64,000 bases of DNA from Melastoma dodecandrum (lineage: Eukaryota; Streptophyta; Magnoliopsida; Myrtales; Melastomataceae), in contig JARUPY010000363.1 of the NCBI GenBank assembly GCA_029817715.1, forward strand, positions 62,001-126,000, written 5' to 3'. Numbering within the stretch: position 1 is the first letter of the stretch; each line of letters starts with the position of its first letter. Made by a program: the position numbers and the translations under genes. Positions 10,653 to 22,184 of the stretch are shown here, one piece after another. The notes below the pieces were generated by a model, which ran no database searches, was not told the DNA's origin, and saw only the letters and a list, made by a program, of their open reading frames with translations.

Positions 10653-11676
10653 TTACGCCGTCATATAAAGTATGAGCGGTCTTCTTTTGATTGGGGCATT
10701 TAGAACTGGCGGCTTTGATGAGTGAGCATTTATGTGGTTAAACTCATTTTCACATGCTTCGTCCCACTCAAAAGAAGTACCTTTCTTCATAAGTCGATGG
10801 AAAGGATGGCACCGCCCCGCCAAATTCGATATAAACCTTCGAATATAAGCAAGCTTCCCTTGAAGACTTTTCAGCTCATGTATATTTCTTGGCGGCTGCA
10901 TTTTTATAATCGCATCAATCTTTGACTGATAAACCTCAATTCCTTGGTGTCGAATAATGAATCCAATGAATTTTTCCGAAGTGACTTCGAATGCGCACTT
11001 CAATGGGTTCATCTTCAATTGATATTTTCGCAGTCTGTCAAAAACTTTTCTTAAGTCATCAATATAATTACGCCTTTGTCTACATTTGATGACCAGATCA
11101 TCCACGTAACGCTCTACATTCTTGTGGAAAATATCGTCAATGATTCGTTGCATGGCTCGTTGATAAGTTGCTCCCGACGCAAAACGCATCCCCTTATGGC
11201 AACATATTCCTTTCGTAGAACGAAAAGCCGTCATTTACTCATCTTTCGGGTCCATTCGGATATCCTGAGGATCCATCCATAAAACTGAGGGTTTCATAGT
11301 AGTGATCGCATCTACCAAAATCTCAGTGATCGGAAGTGAAAAATCATCCTCGGGACATGCATTGTTGAGTTCATGAAAATCAACGTAAACTCATAGTTGA
11401 CCATTCTTCTTCCTAACGGGTACAATATTTGCGATTTATGGGATCGGCTTCTATCAATGTGATAAGCTCGGGGCGAAAATGTTGTTGAGCTTGCTTCATG
11501 AGGTGATCCCCATGCTTAACAACTAACTTATGAACTGCAATCTTTGGATCAAGGCCGTGCATTTCTTTATAGCTCCATGTAAAAAAATGTTTGTATTCCT
11601 TCAATAGTTGTGTATACAACCCTTCTTCTTCATGGGTTAAACTTGCACTAAGGAATGTAGGGCGCTTCCTCCCCAA
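10653..11676 (-). pseudogene. Tat reverse transcriptase
   Basis: Minus-strand RT. The N-terminal part (11,676-11,440) reads KEYKHFFTWSYKEMHGLDPK and QQHFRPEL. The palm continues to the long frame 11,234-10,653 with YQRAMQRIIDDIF, the intact catalytic motif YVDDLVIK (near 11,110), LKCAFEVTSEKFIGFIIRHQ and the GKLAYIRRFISNLAGRCHPF block leading into RNase H. A deletion and stops around 11,240-11,440 break the finger region. Confidence 0.92.
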
Positions 11677-12825
11677 GATGGACTTCTTTCAATTCTTCAA
11701 CAATAGACTTTTTTCGGTCTTCGAATTCTGGAGCCTTTCTTGCATCATCCTCTTTCGGAGAAGTATTTTCATCGGCTTCAGTAATTGTAACGTGGTGGGA
11801 AGCGACAACGTCCTTTTCGTTATCACCATGAGATGACTCCCCGTTGCTACCTGTTGATATCCATGTCTTCGTGCTCATTTTCAGTACTTCACCGGTAGTT
11901 GCTTCAACAATTGTTCGATAATTCATTTTATAGGTAATTTTATTACGAAGATCTTTTGTATCTTCTATGATAATCGGTCTATCATCTTTTTTTATCAACT
12001 CTCTTCCACACCATTCGACTTCTTTGAGCTTGACTTAACCTTAATCGTGTCGACCTGCGAGTCCCCATCTCTTCTTTCTAAGTGCCAGGTTTATCAAATA
12101 CTGATTTTCGATCAGACGGGGCTCCGAGTCGATGAAATACTGGAGTTTTCGTCGATGCGGTTGTAGTTTTATCATCAGCTTTGATGTAATGAATTGAAGA
12201 GTTCTTCACTGGGAGATTGACGGGCTTAGGAATTTCATACCCAAGACCGAATTTTGACTTTTAACTATCTCCTCCTAGATTAGCTTCTTTTGAGGCAGCT
12301 CCAAGTGTCTTCAAGTCCTCTGTGAAGTCAACTGTAGAAATTAATCTAAATGCGTTTGGATGAAACTCGTTGGTGCACTTGTCGGGCAATGAATCTAGAT
12401 AGAAAATTGCCCCCTGTTAAGGTCGAATAAAACATTTTAAAGGTGTACTTGTTTGAGCCATTGTCGTTATTTTTGTCACCGACCAGTTGAGTTCCTTTGG
12501 CACCACTATTTCTTCACCATGGCTACTCACGACAGGCGGTTCATCGGCTTCTCCGAGGGCTCTTGGAATATATCGCAAGATTGGCACATTCCGTTTTGTC
12601 TTATCATCCGTCCTCGGATCTTTTTAAGTGTAGAATCAACTGAAGGGCCTTCTTGTTGAATGGGTGAGACGTTTATGCTCGATTTCTTTAAGATACTCTT
12701 CGCAATTGGCTCAAGCATTGGAACCTTTTCCTCAATTCCACCATCCTTATTCAGATAAAATTTAGCAACAACAAAGTATGACTCCGCTTCTGTAAAGGAT
12801 TTTACATATGCCCATATTGTGTGGG
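11677..12825 (-). pseudogene. Tat gag-pol linker region
   Basis: Degraded minus-strand polyprotein between protease and RT. Frames such as 11,998-11,648 are rich in acidic and Ser/Thr residues, and 12,718-12,527 has no catalytic motif. In Tat elements this is a low-conservation spacer. Nothing else is seen here. Confidence 0.55.
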
Positions 12826-13160
12826 TTACTCCGTCTTCACAAATTTAAAACATTGATGGAGTGTGGATGTAACAACTTTGTATTTATGTTGCCATGGTCG
12901 ATCGAACAACATATTATAGGTGGTGTTGGAATCGATGACGTATAACGTCGCTCCAGCTTCCATATCTCCTATGGTGAGGGTGAGGCAGATCTTTCCAACG
13001 ACTCGTTCTCCTCCCTGATTAAATCCTAGTATCATTAGTCGGTTGCTTGATAAGTCGTCAACCCCTAGCCCAATCTCTTTCTGGGCTTTCAATGACAAGA
13101 TATTAACTGCCAAACCTGGTCGACCAAGATGCGATTAACCTTCGTGCCATAACCTGATAC
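12826..13160 (-). pseudogene. Tat aspartic protease
   Basis: Minus-strand retropepsin-like domain. The C-terminal two thirds read AVNILSLKAQKEIGLGVDDL, then LMILGFNQGGERVVGKICL and FDRPWQHKYKVVTSTLHQCF, as in Tat proteases. The active-site triplet region near 13,115 is broken: the Asp codon (reading ILVDQ) lies in a different frame from the AVNIL that follows, so the domain is frameshifted at its catalytic site. Confidence 0.8.
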
Positions 13161-13621
13161 AAATAGCGACTGATTGTGAGATTGGTGACTTATAAGAAGA
13201 TCTTCATCGATAAATGTAATGGTTGCGCCATCTTCTTATGGCTTCACAACATTCATCACTAGGGATTTTCTAGAATAGCAACCTTTATAGTTGCCACTAT
13301 TTTTCTCGCATCAATGTGGTGACAACTTCTAGATAGATCTACAAGTTTTCGAAAACGTCCTGGAAAAAAATCCCATAACATAGCCAAGGTTGGCTTCTTC
13401 AGGACTGCTCATCTAGCGAACTTTCTCTTTCGTCGTCTTCCTGGAATCCACTTTTATTGGTGGTATCATTACAATCTTTGCTCACATTGGAAGCATTTTC
13501 TTAACGGGCTTAGAAGATTCCTTTCGCTTACTTTTGTGAGTCACCAAAGACCAGCTTTCTTCAGTAGATGTTACTCTGGAGCTAACCACACAACTTGACA
13601 CGTTTGTCATATATTGTTGTA

Positions 13622-15603
13622 TTATCCCCAGACTTGGTAGGCAATCATCTCGGCAGGACCGAAAGCCCCGAAAATGATGTTAGAAGCATTATTTTCTACA
13701 AAAGTGATTACATTCGATAGTGCAGTATAGACACCTAGATCAATCTTGTTGTCACGTACGAGCTTCATGACCTTCTCTTTAAACACGAAACACTTCTCAA
13801 TCGAATGCCCTAAGACGTGATGGCATTTGTAGAAGTTCGAATTCACCACCAAATTTGCCTGTTGTGGTCGCTTTGATTGTGGGAGTTCAATCATCTTGGA
13901 AGACAATAGATAGTCAAATATTTATGCAACATCTTTATCGGGAAAAAGATATTTCTTGTTTTGCCATTCTTCCACAATTAGGCATTGCCTCTCCATCCTG
14001 GGTGCTTCTACAGGTAGTTATCCATCTGCTGGGACTTTTCCTTTTACAATCGGCACTTTGACATGGGTTACATCTATAATCATCACCTGCTTCTTGCCAT
14101 CCTTGAAAGCGGGCTTGCCCCCAGTTCGATTTCCTAGCGTTCCTGTCCCTCTAGGTGGCTCAAGTATTGGGATGTTACTCATGTTGGTTCCAATAAAGCT
14201 TAACTCCATGTCGTGAGCCTTTGTCGACAACTCCTCTAATGATCATGGTTTGAGCCCTTGCAGAATATATCGAATCCTCTAGAGCATGCCTTGAATGCAA
14301 ATGTCGATAGACGTTTCTTCTAACAGACGATCCCTACAGTTCAATTTTAAATTCCTCCATCGTTGGATATAGTAGACGACTGGTTCTTCCTCCCATTGGC
14401 GATGCATACCACACGCCGAGTGCCGTAGAAACGATTTAGAAACTCCCTTTCTAATTGTTCCTAACTATCAATAGTGACTGGCTTGAGGTCAAGTACCAGT
14501 CGAAAGCATTTCCCTCCTTTAGAATGATCAAATTGTTTAACCATCACATCCCCATCTATGCATGCGTTATTGCAAGTTTCAACAAACGGGGCCACATTTT
14601 GCCTCGGATTCCCCTTTCCATCAAACTGATATCCCACGGGCATCTTGAGGCCTTCGATCCTTTGATTGTAAGGCTTATAATACGCCGAAGATGATGATGA
14701 TTTGCCCTCAAGCTCACTCTTCACCGTTTCTTTTATTAATTCCATCATGGCTTTCACAAGAATTGGATTATAAATAACAGACTCATGCTTTGCCAAATTA
14801 TCAACATCCATGGCCCCTTTTCCTTTGTCAACTTGAGTGAACGAACTTTCCTCCATATGTGCCTTATCGGCGTTTTTACCCTCTAGTCTTTTAACGATGT
14901 AGTCCATTTTTTGCTCTCTTCCTTTCATAAAAACCATTGTAGCATCCACAGTTTTTTTGAGAGCTGTGACCTGATCTTCAAGTTACGGAGTATCTGCCAT
15001 CATTACCGGTATGGCTTCAAAGCCTTTAGTTGAATTAGCTTTTGGGGAGGAATCTGACGGCGAGTTGCTTAACGTGATATTTTCAAAATTTATCCGTGGC
15101 ACAGGAGATAACGGAACCTTGTCGAAAGGAGTGTCACCAGGAGTTGAATGAGATGACGTAGGGGAAATGGATCTAACCAATTTTATTTCCTCGGTCTGTT
15201 TGTAAGTATTGGCCACGTATTGGGCATATGTCCACTTTGGGGGGCCTCCCTCATTGAGAACATCCTTGTTAGATGGGGAAGCCTTGGGAGAGATGGACTT
15301 GAGTATTTCTTCTATCTCCTCAGCATGTTTGCGCGTCTTGGCCACTAACTGGGCTTAAGTCCACTTTGAAGATCCATCCTCGTAGAGAGTACTCTTTTCA
15401 GTGACATTCTTATAACATAGAGTTGCCTTGGGAGAGATGGACTTGAGCATTTCCTTAGTCTCTTTATATAATTCAACCAAGGTCCTAGCCTTGACCAACT
15501 TTGGAAACTCAACAGATGAAGAGCCCCCAGAAGAGAGTGAAGAAAAAGCAGCAAGCCGATTATATGCGACGACATTCTTGACATTAACAATCTTTGGCGC
15601 CAT
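13622..15603 (-). pseudogene. Tat gag with zinc-knuckle remnant
   Basis: Minus-strand gag. The likely start is the ATG at 15,603 (MAPKIVNVKNVVAYN), about 60 bp inside the 5' LTR. Short repeated motifs follow, with alternating LVxLYKETKEMLKSISPKAT and related ISPKAS and SISPTSS segments. The core frame is 14,949-14,461 (RIEGLKMPVGYQFDGKGNPR, VETCNNACIDGDVMVKQF). A broken stretch follows, then the knuckle-like YKCHHVLGHSIEKCFVFKEK (about 13,830). Repetition of the SPKA-type segment in the N-terminus (three copies, 15,590-15,150) indicates internal duplication. Stops separate the pieces. Confidence 0.85.
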
Positions 15604-15665
15604 GTGAATTCCTCAAAGTAAAGAGATGAGAAGTAGAGATGGTGCCACTAGGCGTACCAGAATAG

Positions 15666-16418
15666 TTAAATCTTGCGGGAAATTATCAGCGTACAAATTG
15701 CCGTATGAAAAAATGTAGCGAATTATGTCTCTAATCACGGACGAAGCACGTGTGTCCTCTGATTCGATTTTCAAAGAATAATTGTTACAGATGATAATCC
15801 TGAGCTGTGATCGAACTTTTAGATGATATGTTGTTGAACTTCTCGGAGGCCTTTGGGTGATCCGACAGCACTTTGGTATCTTGGCGAAGTCGTTGGGGCT
15901 TATAGACGAGATCCGACAGAGCTTCGATAGCTTTGATGAAGTCGTCGGGGCCTTTGAGCTTGATCCGACAAATTCTCGGGGCATGTTGTAGAAGAACACC
16001 GGAGTGTTGGGAGTGGCAGAGCTTTGGCGAGCGGGAGGCGACAAGAATCTTCAAGACCTCTAAGAGTCTTCTCAGCACCTATGTGTGTGTATGGTGTTTT
16101 CTATTGTGAATTGAAGAGACCCCATTTATAGGGTTCCAGGGCAGATTTATATTAGGAAGCCGATTATACCATATCAGGTAAACTCCCATTGGATCGAGTT
16201 ATGGGCTTAATTAGCCCAAAATGCTTTGTTTGGATTGGGCTCATGGCCCAAAAGACCCAAATAAACATCATTAAATGGACTTGGGTTTAGAGACTATTAT
16301 GTCAAATGCTCGCTTCATGGACCGGCTTTGTAGCCTAAATTATTACTATGTTTTTATTAGTCCATCCAAAGGTGTTACTAGGCTTGATATGAAGCCATTA
16401 TAGACAAAATTTAAATGT
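15666..16418 (-). repeat. 5' LTR of the Tat element
   Basis: The longer partner of 1,001-1,676. Its inner edge reads TTAAATCTTGCGGGAAATT, where the expected terminal TG is mutated. The primer-binding region should lie just left of it (15,645-15,665; the minus strand reads TGGTACGCCTAG), but no tRNA match is claimed. Pairwise differences between the two LTRs are frequent, so the insertion is old. Confidence 0.85.
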
Positions 16419-17240
16419 GTACAAGTGCCTCGATTACTTTGGAATTCCACAATACACCGGTAAGCGGACATGCTCATGCCTTGCGGACCTATCAGCGGAT
16501 CGCAGCAAATGTCTATTGGCGAGGGATGGTGAAACATATCCTTCGTTACGTCGCTAGATGGTTGGAGTGCCAGAAAACTAAGTATGAGGCCATCTCGCCT
16601 GCTGGATTATTACAACCTTTACCTATTCCCAATACAATGTGAGAAGATGTTTCTATTGATTTCATTACATGTCTGCACAAATCACATGGTTTCTCCACTA
16701 TTATGGTGGTGGTGGATCGTTTATCCAAGTATTCTCATCTCATGGCTCTAAAGACCCCTCTTATGGCGCGTTTGGTTGCAGAGACATTTATCAGAGAGGT
16801 GGTCAGGTTACATGGAGTTCCAAGTTCCATCGTGAGCGATCGTGACCCGATATTTGTGAGTTCATTCTAGAAGGAATTGTTTCAATTGCAGGGGACTAAA
16901 TTGCAATTCAATACCGCTTATCATTTGGAATTAGACGGAAAAACCGTGGTACTTAATGGGATTATTGAAGCCTACTTTCAGTGTTTCATATATGAACAAC
17001 CTCGGAAATGGGTTGCATGGTTGCCATGGACGAAATATTGGTATAATACTTCCTAACAAACCAGCGCACAGATGACTCCATTTGAGATCGTGTACGGACG
17101 TCCCCCGCATACATTACATCGCTATCTCCCAGGCGAGTGCGAAGTAGCAGCTGTGGCGAGGTCTTAGGTAGCTGTGATAAAGTGCTACACCATCTCAAGC
17201 TCAATTTAAAAAGAGCACAACATAAATGACACAATATGCA
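16419..17240 (+). pseudogene. Ty3/gypsy integrase (3' part of outer element)
   Basis: Continuation of the element begun at 1. The zinc-finger region reads LEFHNTPVSGHAHALRTYQR and WLECQKTKYEAISPAGLLQP (16,440-16,610). The core shows MVVVDRLSKYSHLMAL (about 16,705) and VSDRDPIFVSSF (about 16,833). The block that normally holds the third catalytic acid reads DGKTVVLNGIIEAY (about 16,930), where the expected Glu appears to be Val. The C-terminal part QMTPFEIVYGRPPHTLHRY is at about 17,070. Similarity fades after 17,240. The HA-type zinc-finger context fits a chromovirus-like Ty3 element, but no chromodomain was found. Confidence 0.88.
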
Positions 17241-18240
17241 AACAAGCGTAGACGCCATGGGCTCGAGGGACTCTGGATGGAGCATGTGGAGACGTTGGTG
17301 GAGACGTCTAGCGAGTTGCTGGCATGCGAACGTCTACCGGATCGGAGAGAAGGGTTGATATTCCAGAAATAGAGAGGTGAGGGACTAACTAGCCTTATGT
17401 AGTTGGTTAACTAGTTTGTTTGCCGTAAGTATACCTTGGTGAAGCCACTCTGTAGGCGTTGGTGACTGAGGATCTGAAGAACTTGGCCGAGAAGCTGTTC
17501 GTAACGTCGGGCTACGTGCAACAAGACTTGGGGAAAAGGTTGCTGGTTGGCGAGTCGGCGTACAGTAGGTTTAAGAGAAGGAGTCCGTATCAGGTAGAAG
17601 TTATGAGGAACTGATAACCTCCTGTAGACGTCTATATTCTATTTTGCAGGTTAAATCGAAAAACAAAAAGAGAAGCCCCATCAAACGACGTCCGAACATG
17701 TGCAGGATAATGCCATTGAGTCTGACCCCAGATCCGCAGAAAGGACAACCTGCTACTGAGTTACAGAAGGCTGAAGCTTCCAACCAGGGTTTTGTACTCA
17801 TTCTGTCTGGTTGATTTCCTTGTAATTTGACCTAAACGCAACCAAATCTCAGCAAGAGAGTTTCTTGTACTTGTTAAGTTAAACTTACCTCTCTGTGGTT
17901 AAAGAAATTGTTTTCTTACATCATAAAAGGTTTCACCTTCTACACTGTAATCACTATTTCTAAGTATTAGCGAAAACGGGCAAAGCTGGATGGATGCGTT
18001 CGCCGAACCACTATAAAACATTGCGATTCGATTTTTCTTTAAGAAAATGTAAATCACAGAAGCTAGGTCTTTCGTTGTGAGGGTTTAGTGAGTTTGTCGC
18101 AAAATTTCTATTTGAACAAAATGACTAATTCATCCTCCCCTCTTAGTCACAATGAAACGGCCAACATTGTGTTTCATTGTCCTTCTTTAAGACTAACCAA
18201 ATTTAGTCACTTGACCTGTCAGCATCTGTCACAAAGAGTG
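17241..18240. other. Unassigned; possible two-exon host gene scrap at 17,456-17,813 (+)
   Basis: Most of this kilobase shows nothing recognisable. On the plus strand 17,456-17,591 reads ALVTEDLKNLAEKLFVTSGY and continues to AYSRFKRRSPYQ, ending at CAG|GTAGAAG. A stretch ending in TTTTGCAG|GT at 17,649 is followed by an open reading VKSKNKKRSPIKRRPNM to a stop near 17,813. The splice-like borders on both sides suggest the end of a host gene, but I do not recognise the protein and it may be chance. Confidence 0.3.
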
Positions 18241-18800
18241 CTAGTTGTCTTTTCTAAGAATTAGACTCGCCCCAATCTTCTTCGAAATTGCCTTGACCAT
18301 TCCACTCATGAAATGTTTCCTCAATTCTGAATCCATTTCCCTTCTTATAGCTATTACAATCGAACCTAGGTTTGGAAGAAGCTGGTTCTTCAGTAGCATA
18401 AGCAATGAAGCTCTCCTTAGGGTTCCAAGAAATTCCTCCAAACCTAAACCAAATGTAAAGCAGAATTTTCAATTCCTATCAAACCATGTCATTCCAACGT
18501 GTAGTAGTAACATTGGAAAAGAACCTTATATAGATGAAGATTTTACCATTTATCGACGTATAAATAACCATGGACTGACTGAGGAAGGAAAAATCCTCTC
18601 TCCAATTATACACACTCCAAATTTGGAGCCGAGAAGGCAAGTCCTTCTCCGAATTTTTACCACGAGGTGAAGGGACAATTGTAGAAGCACTCGTCATATC
18701 CAAGGGAAAGGTGACTAGCGGAACTTCCTAGCATTGTCCCTTCCCTTTGAGATGTGAGTTGAAAGAACAAACTTCCTCCTCTCATTTGCTACTAGATTCG
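18241..18800 (-). pseudogene. AARE-like fragment: Acylamino-acid-releasing enzyme (AARE) gene fragment
   Basis: The minus strand shows two blocks of a plant acylamino-acid-releasing enzyme (acylpeptide hydrolase, a serine peptidase of the prolyl-oligopeptidase family). One is DMTSASTIVPSPRGKNSEKD (about 18,700-18,640), from the propeller. The other is GISWNPKESFIAYATEEPAS with NGQGNFEEDWGESNS (18,430-18,255), the next conserved stretch. Between them lies intron-like DNA ending TTGGTTTAG before the second block, so this looks like genomic DNA with an intron rather than a retrocopy. The catalytic domain is absent and there are frameshifts; it is a non-functional fragment. Confidence 0.75.
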
Positions 18801-19960
18801 GTTGACTTACCAAAACCATCATATCTGAGCCTTCACCTGTCAACGAATCATCACATGATTACAAAACCAGATTTTTGCTTTGTAAAAACCAGGGCAGCTT
18901 CTCGCAAAGTGTTTCATCTTAAAATCTTCGTGTCCACAAAAACCACATTATTCATAGTTTTCTGTTTGAATGGGCTTTTTCTTTTGTATGGACCTAAACA
19001 AACGCATGAAGACAAAATACTCCAAGTAGTTAACTTCAATTAACTTGAACTCTAAATTAAATGTGAAAGTTACCATCTCAAAAGCACTCCAATTTCTCTC
19101 GCAATCAGAGGAACTACATGTATGAGATATCACGCAAATATCGAATTTCTGCAAGTCTGGATATTGACTCCCATAAGACTCTCACCATGGTACTGGTGTT
19201 TTGGTATTAAGTGCTTTTGTAGCAACTATACTTCTAAACATCCCATACTTGCTTTTAAACTCCTCAAGTTGATAATCAATCTTGGTATTTCTTCAATCTC
19301 CCACAATCCTTTATATGCAATTGTATAATCCTTTCTTCCCTTCGTAATCGGCTTTGAACTCAAATTTATAATGCAATTTAGGGTTCAAATAATAGCCTAC
19401 TGCATGAAGAGCCCTAAGCATTTGGCTATCCCATCATTGATCAATGATTTACTAGCATCCCACCCTTAGCGTCACTCTGCTCAACCTCAGCGTCAAACCC
19501 TTACTGGCCAGAGAGTGAGACAAAAGGGGCTAGGTTTAGGCTTTGTGGGCTCGAGTCTATAGTTTCAGCCTGAGGTACGATTTGTGAGATCGAAATTTAC
19601 TATTTCGATCCTATGATCCGACTTACAATTCTACGATTTCACTAGGATTCAACCAAAAACTCATCTTAAGCAAGTTTCAACTCATTAAGGCCCACCAAAT
19701 CGTCAACTCGTACGATCCCATTTGTAAACTTACAATTTTGACTACCATGGCTCCACCCCCTCCTTGCAAGAAGTTATAACCTCCTCTATTAAATACAAGG
19801 AGCTCCAAATCAAACAACCCGCTGAAATCGCCTCGAAGGATCCACAATCAAACAACCCACATAAATCAACACACCTCCAGAAAGGATGCAGAAACTCACT
19901 GTGCCAGTCGAGGAAAACCCATAATCATTGTGAGTGTTTGAAAAGTTCTTCACGAACCAG
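18801..19960. other. Unassigned intergenic DNA
   Basis: No gene or known element recognised. The stretch 19,570-19,740 contains repeated short CGAT/ACGATTT motifs (ACGATTTGTGAGATCGAAAT, TCTACGATTTCACTAGGATT). Short open frames exist on both strands but show no family signature. Confidence 0.5.
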
Positions 19961-22173
19961 TGAGAAAGCTTCAAATCCGAACGATGAGAGCAAACACGAT
20001 CTAGACAATATTAGCAAAGATCTTCACTGCGCAAGTGCATTCTCTTTAAGGAATCATTCGCCTCCACTATAAAGTTACAGCCGGGGAAGTAGCACGAATA
20101 TCCTTTAGGAATTATGAAGATCACTAACACGTCGATTATGTAAAACTAAGTGTTCAAACAAGAAATCTCAAAAGGAAGATGGTGCTTAGAACTTTGATGT
20201 GTTTTTCTTTCTTTTGAATTAGGAACAAATATGTTTCCTCACGAGTATTATGCCTTAAATAGATATGAAGACATTAGGAGGAGATATATCATTTCATGAA
20301 GATTCATGTCTAAACAAGAAAACATGTTTCTTCATGAAGCACATCATTAAAAATAAAGAGTCATAATTGTTTGCAAAATGGTGTGAACATCAAAGACAAA
20401 GGGTTATGTTCCCTCGATGAAAACCGTCTCCAATTCCCAATAGTTATCTTTGGTTGTTTCCTATGAGCGTACACTACCATTCAAATAACACTTCATTCAT
20501 TCAACAATGTAATCTACACAAACCATTGTATGCGCGCCTTCCAGCCTAGCAGGCGCGTGGTAGTTCGGACAACTCGAGGATCCGAGTCCTCTCCCCCAAG
20601 GCCCAACCGTCCGACGTCACGACTCGAACGTTGAACGCTAGACGGAAAGGAAATGAGTTGAACCCTCCCTTGGTTCCCAAATGGACCTGTGGGACATTTC
20701 GCCAACCGTCTTCAGTTTCCTGAAGGCGACTGGCGAAAGGCTGCATAAGGCCTCATTTGGGAATTTTAGGGAAGACTCAGGGAACGGCTCGTGTCGCCAT
20801 CACCCATCCAAAATGGCTCTGTAAAAACAGTGTTGTTGTTTAACCTAGGTAAACTATACGGAGTCGCCACCGACTTAATTTTAAAAGCTTGGTTTAAGTA
20901 AGAAAACCAGAGTAAGATTCGGGAATTCCTAATTACCAACTCTTACATCTAAACATGCGAAAAGGTGGCGTTTGCTCCAAAAATTTGCTTTTGGTTACCG
21001 GTAGAAGCTTGTCGTCGGTAGAAGAGGAGTGACGAATCGGGTCACCGGAATGCTACGCCGACTTCACGCTGCCTTGGACGTGGGACGACGACGGCGGGTG
21101 TTGGTCGCGGACGTGGGTGACACCGATGCTAGAGGCGATGACGACGACGACGGAAGGTGGAGCCAATACGCCCGATCAGGTTGCTTAGGCGAATCTGGTG
21201 CGACTAATTGATTTAATGCAAGAGCCGAAACAGGGAGATGGATGTTGAGACCGTCGAGGATGGAAGGTGGTCAAGTCCGCCACTATGGCTGTCGGGGATG
21301 GAGGGTTTACTCGGGAGGTTGGGTCTAATTAAAAGTCGAAGCCGAAGACTTTGGCTTGTCGCGGTTAAGTCGTAGCTGAGGTCGCGTCCTCTGGCGTCGC
21401 TACTGGTGAACTGTTGCTGCGGAACTTTGGTCGTTTGCAGCTGCTTGAAGACGGAAATCCATGCTGCTGGTTGGGTTCAAGTTGATAGCGGGGGTTCCTT
21501 CAGGCTTTGCTTGCTGGACCTACCTTGGTGTCGCTGGAAATAGTTGCAGGCGGCGGGAGGAAAGTTCGAAGGTGAGCGATGTGTATTTATCGTGTCTATG
21601 TATCTCTTCCCTTTTATTTGGTCTACCTCGTCAGGTCCTCCCCCTTAGGAAAAATTAATGAGATCTCTGATTGATTGGAGAAATCATCGTGTGAAATTAT
21701 TTTCCTAAATATGAGTTGTCCTTGGTATGGAAGGTGAAAACCGTCGAAGAGGGTAATGTCAAAAATTAAAACAAAATAAAAATGGGGGTGGACTTGAATT
21801 GGGCTTTGGCCATTTTGTTAATTTCAAAAATGAAGGTTGGGCTTCATATTACAGTGGCCCATAGTATAATTTAAGGTATTACAACTATTTTATTGTCAAT
21901 ATATTTGCTAGTCGATGTGGCCACACTAAAATCTCGTGTTACCACACTAAAGTTTCTGCAAATAAGTAGACGCCCTGGTGTGGCCACACTGCAATTTGGT
22001 GTTGCCACACCAATGTTTACGTGAATAACATGTACCATTATGTAGCCACATCAATGTCTGGTGTGGCTACATCAATCCTTCTGTTCAAGACTGACTCATC
22101 GATGTGGCCACACTGAAATCTGGTGTGGCCACACCAACGATTATGTTCATCATTGACAGTAAATTATCCAACA
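19961..22173 (-). repeat. 3' LTR of copia 1 (split by a solo LTR)
   Basis: LTR text 19,961-20,526 and 21,884-22,173. The inner end is well defined: ...TTATCCAACA, followed by the polypurine tract. The outer end (TGAGAAAGCTTC at 19,961) is inferred from the last similarity (GAAAGCTTCAAATCC) to 25,727-25,741 beside the 5' LTR, where about 240 bp have been lost. U3 (21,910-22,140) contains several copies of the palindromic motif TGTGGCCACA. Confidence 0.75.
20527..21883 (-). repeat. Solo LTR of a Tat/Ogre-type element
   Basis: A 1,357-bp insertion within the copia 1 LTR. It starts TGTATGCGCG and ends GGTATTACA (TG...CA), and is flanked by near-identical 5-bp repeats ACCAT (20,522-20,526) and ACTAT (21,884-21,888). 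The uninterrupted sequence ACACAAACTATTTTATTG survives at 31,284-31,301, which confirms the insertion. On the minus strand it begins TGTAATACC and holds AATTCCCGAATC...AAGTCGGTGGCGACTCC. This parallels the Ogre LTR at 53,042 (TGTCATACC; TAATTCCCGAACC...AGTTAGTGGCGACTCC at about 55,357-55,420). It therefore looks like a minus-oriented Tat/Ogre solo LTR left by LTR recombination. Confidence 0.8.
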
Positions 22174-22184
22174 ATCCCCCACTT
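22174..22184 (-). other. Polypurine tract of copia 1
   Basis: The minus strand reads AAGTGGGGGAT directly before the LTR start TGTTGGATAA. This is the canonical plant copia polypurine tract and fixes the inner border of the 3' LTR. Confidence 0.85.

Larger units (their letters stand above)
1001..16418 (-). mobile_element. Tat-lineage Ty3/gypsy retrotransposon, nearly full length
   Basis: A 15.4-kb LTR element inserted into the outer gypsy remnant and oriented on the minus strand. Order in element sense: 5' LTR (15,666-16,418), gag, protease, RT, RNase H plus a second archaeal-type RNase H, integrase, a long non-pol region, and 3' LTR (1,001-1,676). The dual RNase H, the integrase tail ending in VGPINGKFLKRYF, and the big region between integrase and 3' LTR with an antisense ORF are hallmarks of the Tat clade (Ogre/Retand/TatII/III). 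All domains contain stops or frameshifts, so it is dead. No clean 5-bp target duplication could be recognised, in keeping with age. A Mutator-like element and host gene fragments sit inside it. Confidence 0.9.
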
